This document shows positions 5,173-10,153 of a DNA stretch of 10,153 nucleotides, piece after piece; positions within the stretch are counted from its first letter, which is position 1, and every line of letters begins with the position of its first letter. The stretch comes from Selenomonas sp. (lineage in GTDB: Bacteria; Bacillota_C; Negativicutes; Selenomonadales; Selenomonadaceae), in assembly GCF_024699275.1 (NCBI RefSeq), contig NZ_JAILPX010000028.1, positions 1 through 10,153 of the forward strand, read 5' to 3'. The notes below the pieces were generated by a model. The model did not search any database. It was given only the letters and a program-made list of their open reading frames with translations, and was not told the DNA's origin. Position numbers and translations under genes: made by a program.

Positions 5173-5748
5173 TTACAGCATACCCGCAAAGCCTAAAAAC
5201 GCCAGCGACAGCATCCCTGCCAGGATAAAGGCAATACCAATACCCTGCAAAGGCTTCGGCACATTGGCATAGACTAGTTTTTCCCGCAAAGAGGCCATCA
5301 GTATGATTGCTACTGCAAACCCCAGACCAGAGCCAATGGCAAAAACAATGCTCTTCAACAAGCTGTAATTGTTTTCCACATTGAGCAGTGGCACCGCCAG
5401 TACGATACAGTTTGTCGCAATCAGCAGCAGGTAAATCCCCCACATATTGTAAAGGGCCGGTGCCTGCTTTTTGATGACCAATTCCAACAGTTGAACAAAG
5501 CTGGCCGTCAAGACCACAAAGACAATGGTCGTCAGAAACGTGAGGCCCAGAGGTTCCAGCACGAAGAAATACACAATCCATGCCAGAATAGAACTCATGG
5601 TCATAACCGACGTCACCGCCATCCCCATGCCCACAGAAGCACTGAGATTTTTCGAAATGCCAAAAAAGATACAGAGGCCCAAGAATTTCGTCAAAACGAA
5701 GTTATTGACCACTACAGCGCCAATAAACAAAGTTAAATATTCGCCCAT
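5173..5748 (-). CDS. rnfA: Rnf complex membrane subunit RnfA
   Basis: 191 aa, normal for RnfA/NqrE, with six predicted membrane helices and almost no soluble parts. It forms a pseudo-symmetric pair with RnfE in the membrane core. Both cysteines that in solved Rnf/Nqr structures help hold a [2Fe-2S] cluster between RnfA and RnfE are present: C26 in LGLCIFFG and C114 in IATNCIVLA. The start has GGAGG 8 bp upstream and lies 3 bp after the rnfE stop, so the two genes are probably translationally coupled. Confidence 0.95.
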   Translation of the reverse strand: MGEYLTLFIGAVVVNNFVLTKFLGLCIFFGISKNLSASVGMGMAVTSVMTMSSILAWIVYFFVLEPLGLTFLTTIVFVVLTASFVQLLELVIKKQAPALYNMWGIYLLLIATNCIVLAVPLLNVENNYSLLKSIVFAIGSGLGFAVAIILMASLREKLVYANVPKPLQGIGIAFILAGMLSLAFLGFAGML

Positions 5749-5751
5749 CCG

Positions 5752-6387
5752 TCAGGCCTCCTTTCCCTTTAGTTCCGCAATCCGAGCCTTTTCTTCCTGT
5801 CTGGCATTCCAGGTCTTGCAAGCTGCCACCAGATAACCAATCAGGATAAAGGCGCCCGGCGGTAAAATCATCATCAGCATGGGATTATAATCTTCGCCGA
5901 ATACCGGCATCCCTAAAATCGTGCCAGCACCAAACAATTCCCGAATTACCGCAATCAGCAGCATTGCTAAAGTAAAGCCACATCCCATGCCAAAACCGTC
6001 CAGGAAGGACTTCCATACACCATTTTTCGAGGCAAAAACCTCCGCCCGGGCCAGAATGATAGCAAATACGACCACCAAGGCCAAATAGATGCCCATAGCC
6101 TTATAGAGCAAGGGAAAATACGCCTGCAGAACCAGTTGGGCTACGGTCACGATAGTCGCGATAGAAGTGATATACACCGGCACACGTACCTTAGGATTAA
6201 CCCATTTCCGCACAATGGATACCACCACATTGTTGGTGGTGATAACAAAGGTCACGGTAAGCCCCATGGTGAGACCATTAATCACCGTAGTGGTAACAGC
6301 CAACGCTGGGCACAGGGACAAGGCGAGAATGAAAATCGGATTTTCGGCAATAAGCCCCTTGCTGAAGATTTGCCAATGTTCCTTCAT
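5752..6387 (-). CDS. rnfE: Rnf complex membrane subunit RnfE, with non-canonical cluster site
   Basis: 211 aa, RnfE/NqrD family, six predicted membrane helices. Recognisable by NPIFILALSLCPALAVT near the N-terminus (C26), FPLLYKAMGIYLAL (91-104), ARAEVFASKNG (113-123) and a C-terminal IRELFGAGTI block. In RnfE the segment after GIYL normally reads ...VVNCIILGRAEAFA, with the cysteine acting as second RnfE ligand of the [2Fe-2S] cluster shared with RnfA. Here positions 108-109 are Phe-Ala, so that ligand is absent although the rest of the motif is kept. The start codon overlaps the rnfG stop (TAATG) and follows a G-rich ribosome binding site. The charged C-terminal tail (about 195-211) is cytoplasmic-looking. 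Confidence 0.93.
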   Translation of the reverse strand: MKEHWQIFSKGLIAENPIFILALSLCPALAVTTTVINGLTMGLTVTFVITTNNVVVSIVRKWVNPKVRVPVYITSIATIVTVAQLVLQAYFPLLYKAMGIYLALVVVFAIILARAEVFASKNGVWKSFLDGFGMGCGFTLAMLLIAVIRELFGAGTILGMPVFGEDYNPMLMMILPPGAFILIGYLVAACKTWNARQEEKARIAELKGKEA

Positions 6388-6947
6388 TACTTAGCCCCCC
6401 CTTCTGTTTTGTAGGCAGCTACGGCCTCTACAGCTTCCCGCACAGCCTTAGTCACGGCTCGGGACGAAATGGTTGCCCCGGTCATAGCTTGGATATTTTC
6501 TTTATTGCCGGGATCCTTGGTTACTTCCAGTTTATCTGCACCTTTCCCAGCAAACATCTGTCGAAAAGCAGGTTTTTGTGCGTTATCCCCCAGCCCCGGC
6601 GTTTCATTGTGTTCAAGGATGGAAAAATCTATGACCTTGGCATCTGCTGTCACTGCCACCAGCATCTTGATCTTACCGCCATATCCCTTACTCTCACCAG
6701 GTACAATATAGGCAATGGCTTTACCTCCCTGTTCGGCAGCAAACCAGCCATCATGACCAGCAACCTCAGTAAAATGTTCCGCATCAGGAACAAGCGATTT
6801 CATGGATGCCTGCTTCATTTCCTCAGCCTTCTGTGCTGCCACAGGAGCCGTCACAAAATATACGGAACCAATGACAATCCCCGAGATAAAACAAGCCGCT
6901 GCCAGATTAAAGGCAATCTTGAAGGTGGAATGTTCACTATTTGCCAT
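6387..6947 (-). CDS. rnfG: Rnf complex FMN-binding subunit RnfG
   Basis: 186 aa. One N-terminal membrane anchor (about 12-35) is followed by an FMN-binding domain facing the extracytoplasmic side. The flavin-attachment motif TGAT (156-159) lies in MTGATISSRAVT; in this family ApbE joins FMN covalently to the last Thr (T159). The conserved HNETPGLG stretch is at 113-120. It carries electrons between the RnfAE iron-sulfur site and RnfD. The ATG overlaps the rnfD stop by one base and has AGGAGG upstream. No apbE gene is seen in the window. Confidence 0.95.
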   Translation of the reverse strand: MANSEHSTFKIAFNLAAACFISGIVIGSVYFVTAPVAAQKAEEMKQASMKSLVPDAEHFTEVAGHDGWFAAEQGGKAIAYIVPGESKGYGGKIKMLVAVTADAKVIDFSILEHNETPGLGDNAQKPAFRQMFAGKGADKLEVTKDPGNKENIQAMTGATISSRAVTKAVREAVEAVAAYKTEGGAK

Positions 6948-7963
6948 TATTTTGCACCTCCTGCCCCAAAAATCCGCGGTTTACAGAAGCGATCGATTAA
7001 AGGCGTTACGGCATTCATCAACAGCAGGGAATAGCATACCCCTTCCGGATAGCCCCCCACCAGACGAATCAATACCGTCAGTGCGCCAGCTCCTACCGCA
7101 AAAATCAGCTGGCCCTTGATGGTCATGGGAATAGTCACCATATCGGTGGCCATAAAAAAGGCGCCCAGCATCAAACCACCGGCCATCACATGAAAAATCG
7201 GATCGCCGGTAAATAATCCTGCCGGTCCAAAAATCCAGGTCAACAACGCTACGGTAGCAATCATGGTCATGGGAACCTGCCAGTTCACATAACCCTTCAC
7301 AATTAAATAGAGGCCCCCCAACAGCAACAACAAGGTGCTGGTTTCTCCCAAAGAACCATTACGAGTTCCCAGGAACAAATTCCAATACAAATCCGACTGA
7401 CTGCCAAAGGTGGCAACCAAGGCATCATAGCCCTGCATCTTGAGAATATTCAAGGGAGTAGCACTGGTCATGGCATCCACGCCACCAGCTGCATCTGCCA
7501 TCTTTGTCCAGGTGGTCATGGCTACCGGCCAGGACACCATCAAGGCCGCCCGTCCAATATGAGCGGGGTTGAAGATATTGAACCCCAATCCCCCCATGGA
7601 CTGTTTGGCCACCACAATGGCCAGCAGAGAACCGATTGCCACCATATACGGGGGCAAAACCGGCGACATGGACATGGCCAATAACAGGCCCGTAATACAG
7701 GCACTGCCATCAAAGGCGGTAATGGGCTGATGCATGGATTTCTGCCATACGTACTCGCCGAGTACGGCAAAGACCACGCCGACAACCATATTAATCAGTG
7801 CGGGAATCCCAAACCACCAAATGGCAAATAGTGCCGCGGGCATAAGCGCTGCATTGACCTGCCACATGATATGACTGATGGTTTCATCATCACGGATATG
7901 CGGAGATACGGAAACCGTAAAGAGCTCATTGGCTGCTTCCTGTTTTACTGCTTCTTCACTCAT
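6947..7963 (-). CDS. rnfD: Rnf complex FMN-binding membrane subunit RnfD
   Basis: 338 aa, RnfD/NqrB family, mostly hydrophobic with about 8-10 membrane helices. Diagnostic stretches are DGSACITGLLLAMSMSP (85-101), GGLGFNIFNPAHIGRAAL (124-141), the covalent-FMN motif SATP (167-170, attachment expected at T169) and FFMATDMVTIP (269-279). The soluble N-terminus (1-30) carries SPHIRDDET, as usual in RnfD. It is thought to be the main ion-translocating subunit. Its ATG overlaps the rnfC stop (ATGA) and is preceded by AAGGAGG. Confidence 0.95.
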   Translation of the reverse strand: MSEEAVKQEAANELFTVSVSPHIRDDETISHIMWQVNAALMPAALFAIWWFGIPALINMVVGVVFAVLGEYVWQKSMHQPITAFDGSACITGLLLAMSMSPVLPPYMVAIGSLLAIVVAKQSMGGLGFNIFNPAHIGRAALMVSWPVAMTTWTKMADAAGGVDAMTSATPLNILKMQGYDALVATFGSQSDLYWNLFLGTRNGSLGETSTLLLLLGGLYLIVKGYVNWQVPMTMIATVALLTWIFGPAGLFTGDPIFHVMAGGLMLGAFFMATDMVTIPMTIKGQLIFAVGAGALTVLIRLVGGYPEGVCYSLLLMNAVTPLIDRFCKPRIFGAGGAK

Positions 7964-9309
7964 TTTTCCGCCTCCTTTTTCGCCGCCGCAGCAGCCTTAG
8001 CCTTCATCTGCTCTGTCCGGATTACGCCCTTAGCGGTCTTGATATACTGGACGATGTTGCGCTTGGCTGGGCATACAAAAGTACAACAGCCGCATTCCAC
8101 ACAATTCATCAGACCATAATCATCCCGACAGGCCTCATAAGCCTGCCGCTCGGACAAAATGGACAACATACTGGGCACCAGTCCCATCGGACAGGCTTTA
8201 ACGCATTTGCCACAACGAATGCAGTTCATTTCCGGTCCATGGTCTACCCGCTTGGCCGTAAGGGCCAAAATCCCCGAAGATCCCTTCATCACTGGCACTG
8301 CTGTAGTCGTCTGAGCCATGCCCATCATGGGACCACCGGCAATCAGCTTCTTAGGCTGCTCCTGAAAGCCGCCACAATAATCTATAGCTGCCCGATAAGA
8401 TGTTCCTATGCGTATCCGCAGATTTTTGGGTTCCCTGATGGCATCTCCAGTTACCGTGGTAATCCGCTCAGTAAGCGGCAGACCATGTTCCACTGCATCA
8501 GCAATAGCCGCCACGGTACCCACATTCTGCACCACAGCGCCCACATCCATGGGCAGTCCCCCCATGGGAACCTCCCGCCCGGAGATAACCTTAATCAGCA
8601 TTTTTTCAGCGCCTTGCGGGTACTTGGTCTTCAGCGCCGCTACTTCAATTCCCGTCCCCTTGGCTAACTTCTCCATAGCTGCAATGGCTTCTGGTTTATT
8701 ATCCTCAATACCAATAACCGTCCGCTTTACAGCTAAAAGTTTCTGCAGGATTTGAATCCCGGTAATGACCTTTTCCCCTTCTTCCAGCAGCAAGCGATAA
8801 TCAGCTGTCAAATAGGGTTCACATTCCGCGCCGTTCAAAATAAGAATATCCACCGGCTTGGAGGGTTTCAACTTGATATGGGCCGGAAAAGTTGCGCCTC
8901 CCATCCCCACAATTCCTGCTCCCTGAATCGCACTTAGGATTTCCTCATTTTCCATTGTCTGCCAGTTGCGGGTCAAGGGCAAACCATCCGCCCATTCATC
9001 CTTGCCATCATTGGCAATAACCACCGCCAGACAATTGCCCATACCCGAATGAGGACGAGGCTCAATCTTGACTACCTTGCCGGACACGGGAGCATGGATA
9101 TCCGCGTGCATAAATGCTGGACTGGTGCCAATCAGCTGACCACGCTTAACCATATCCCCAACCTTTACCGTTGGGGTACAGGACGCACCGATATGCTGTG
9201 CCATGGGAATCACCAATTCTTCCGGCACCGGCATATTTTCAATGGGCTTATCCTTGGCCAGTTCCTTGCCATCCCGGGGATGAATACCGCCCAGAAAGCT
9301 TCCGAACAT
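7960..9309 (-). CDS. rnfC: Rnf complex NADH-side subunit RnfC
   Basis: 449 aa when started at 9309, where ATG follows AGAGGTGA at about 5-6 bp and the protein begins MFGSFLGGIHPRDGKE as in homologues; an upstream in-frame start at 9351 would add 14 unlikely residues. Order: N-terminal barrel-like domain with a HAPVSGKVV motif (72-80), a flavin/NADH-binding Complex-I 51-kDa-like domain with GAGIVGMGGATFP (130-142) and NGAECEPYLTADY (159-171), then two [4Fe-4S] motifs, C363/C366/C369/C373 and C403/C406/C409/C413, and a basic Ala/Lys-rich tail (about 435-449). RnfC is the cytoplasmic NAD+/NADH-reacting subunit. It follows the rseC-like gene by 38 bp. Confidence 0.95.
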   Translation of the reverse strand: MFGSFLGGIHPRDGKELAKDKPIENMPVPEELVIPMAQHIGASCTPTVKVGDMVKRGQLIGTSPAFMHADIHAPVSGKVVKIEPRPHSGMGNCLAVVIANDGKDEWADGLPLTRNWQTMENEEILSAIQGAGIVGMGGATFPAHIKLKPSKPVDILILNGAECEPYLTADYRLLLEEGEKVITGIQILQKLLAVKRTVIGIEDNKPEAIAAMEKLAKGTGIEVAALKTKYPQGAEKMLIKVISGREVPMGGLPMDVGAVVQNVGTVAAIADAVEHGLPLTERITTVTGDAIREPKNLRIRIGTSYRAAIDYCGGFQEQPKKLIAGGPMMGMAQTTTAVPVMKGSSGILALTAKRVDHGPEMNCIRCGKCVKACPMGLVPSMLSILSERQAYEACRDDYGLMNCVECGCCTFVCPAKRNIVQYIKTAKGVIRTEQMKAKAAAAAKKEAEK

Positions 9310-9347
9310 AAAATCACCTCTTATAAACTCTCCTAAATATTTATATA

Positions 9348-9773
9348 TCAAGACTGGTGCTTATCCAAAATCTCGATAATCACCGGTTTTAATGCCTGTT
9401 CCTTTGCCGCCCGCCGGTCAAAGAGTTTGACCAGTACCAATGCCAGCAAGAAAAAAAACACTGCTCCCAGAATATAGGGGGTATTTCCCTCCAGTTCGAA
9501 TAGGCGCGCTAACCAGTGGCCCACCACTGCACCCAAGCCGCCAAAAAGCAACGGCAGGATAAAAACCACAAAGGCCCCGGTCAGCACATTTTCTTCCCGA
9601 AAGGCAAAACGCACCCGCTGACCTGCCTGCGCACCAAGGGGATTTACGGCATCAACCACCACATGCTGCGCACCGGCGCAAGCACCGCAGGAGCCGCATT
9701 CTTCATGCCGGCCAATGCGTACCTTAGCCAGGTCCCCTATGGTTTCTAATACAATTCCCTGTTCCTGCTTCAT
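9348..9773 (-). CDS. rseC: RseC-family (SoxR-reducing system) membrane protein
   Basis: 141 aa from the ATG at 9773, which has GGAGG (9782-9786) 8 bp upstream; an ATG at 9779 is too close to that site, and a GTG at 9788 overlaps it. The N-terminal domain carries Cys26, Cys29 and Cys32 in CGSCGAC, fitting the CxxCxxC-type cysteine cluster of RseC proteins. Two membrane helices follow (about 63-88 and 99-117), then a short basic tail. In E. coli RseC works with the Rsx (Rnf) complex in re-reducing SoxR; in anaerobes it is often the first gene of rnf operons and is probably an assembly or accessory factor. Here it heads rseC-rnfCDGEAB. No SoxR gene is seen, so a SoxR-related role is not supported. 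Confidence 0.85.
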   Translation of the reverse strand: MKQEQGIVLETIGDLAKVRIGRHEECGSCGACAGAQHVVVDAVNPLGAQAGQRVRFAFREENVLTGAFVVFILPLLFGGLGAVVGHWLARLFELEGNTPYILGAVFFFLLALVLVKLFDRRAAKEQALKPVIIEILDKHQS

Positions 9774-9797
9774 CTGCATCACCTCCACAGGTTACAC

Positions 9798-9827
9798 AAT
9801 ATATCCTATTCGATTTCATCCGATAAA
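9798..9827 (-). promoter_or_regulatory. Candidate promoter of the rseC-rnf operon
   Basis: On the minus strand TATATT (9798-9803, five of six to consensus) lies 18 bp after a weak -35, TTTATC (9822-9827), within an AT-rich region just upstream of the first gene. Transcription would start near 9791, giving a leader of about 18 nt. The -35 is poor, so this is tentative. Confidence 0.3.
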
Positions 9828-10153
9828 AATCCTGTTTTTATTTTTTTATTATTGAATACAATTTTATTTCCGCAGTACTATTTGAATCTAAATTGCACAG
9901 AAATGAGCAAATTGCAGTTTTTCGGGAAGTTCCTGCTGATAGTATTCCGTTCATGCGTGGTAATGGGCGAACGGAGGTGGTGATGCTTTTCGCCTTGGAA
10001 CGATTGTCCGAACGCAGTGAGGACTGGCCCACAAAAGGCATGAACTGGATACGGAGATGAACATACGCGCCGCCGGCCTGCCCGGCGCAGGTGGCTAAAA
10101 AGTCCATACATTTGCTTGTGGGCCATTTAGTGGGACGGCGAAAAGTATTACCA
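9827..10153 (+). other. Unassigned region with interrupted plus-strand reading frame
   Basis: A plus-strand frame is open from 9827 to a TGA at 10046-10048, and its later part reads like ordinary protein (for example ALERLSERSEDWPTKGMNW). The same frame then continues without a stop to the window edge (APPACPAQVAKKSIHLLVGH). No good start codon with a ribosome binding site is present, the first in-frame ATG being at 9953. It may be a decayed gene with one nonsense change, or a non-coding repeat. Overlapping minus-strand ORFs (9838-10107, 9878-10126) look less protein-like. A 6-bp inverted repeat, GCGCCG/CGGCGC, lies near 10068-10089. Confidence 0.2.

Noticed and set aside
9838..10126. Minus-strand ORFs of 89 and 82 codons upstream of the rnf operon
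   Set aside because: No ribosome binding site, overlapping frames, composition not protein-like, and they run into the AT-rich promoter region of the operon.

Overview
The window looks like a chromosomal segment of an anaerobic, diderm Firmicute, most likely Negativicutes (Selenomonas/Anaerovibrio/Megamonas type). This is inferred from four things: a clostridial-order rnfCDGEAB operon with a long multi-cluster RnfB, strong AGGAGG ribosome binding sites, a Sec-exported (periplasmic) glucose-1-phosphatase-like histidine acid phosphatase, and gut-Firmicute-type mobile DNA. I cannot assign genus from sequence alone.

Region 1 (1 to about 2771) reads as the right-hand end of an integrated mobile element. 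It starts with the 3' part of a PcfJ-like protein that carries a C-terminal Sel1-like repeat, followed by a small ORF with a good ribosome binding site that runs into GC-rich non-coding DNA. From about 840 to 2160 there is no convincing gene. Instead there are four copies of a two-stem hairpin whose stems differ in sequence but stay paired, and whose 3x4 internal loop keeps its size. Two of the copies belong to a larger (about 220 bp) diverged direct repeat. Next come four GAATCGTTCGAA-type repeats (2216-2357), a strong minus-strand terminator (2370-2410) and, at 2713-2771, the 3' part of a tRNA-Ser(CGA) gene with no 5' half. The tRNA fragment is followed directly by an intact terminator. This is the expected layout of an attachment-site duplicate left by integration into the 3' end of a tRNA gene. 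The element would lie to the left, and the intact tRNA-Ser and integrase outside the window.

Region 2 (2938-4182, minus) is a single gene for an exported histidine acid phosphatase of the Agp (glucose-1-phosphatase) type. A perfect 13-bp inverted repeat lies in its leader, just upstream of the ribosome binding site.

Region 3 (4330-9773, minus) is one tight operon, transcribed right to left: rseC-like, rnfC, rnfD, rnfG, rnfE, rnfA, rnfB. Junctions overlap by 1-4 bp or are separated by a few bases, except for a 38-bp gap before rnfC. The Rnf complex moves electrons between reduced ferredoxin and NAD+ and couples this to Na+ or H+ transport across the cytoplasmic membrane. The RseC-like protein at its head is probably an accessory factor. 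One oddity is that RnfE keeps its first conserved cysteine but has Phe-Ala where the family normally has Asn-Cys.

Region 4 (about 9800-10153) holds the likely rnf promoter and a stretch with no gene I can assign. It contains a plus-strand reading frame interrupted by an in-frame TGA.
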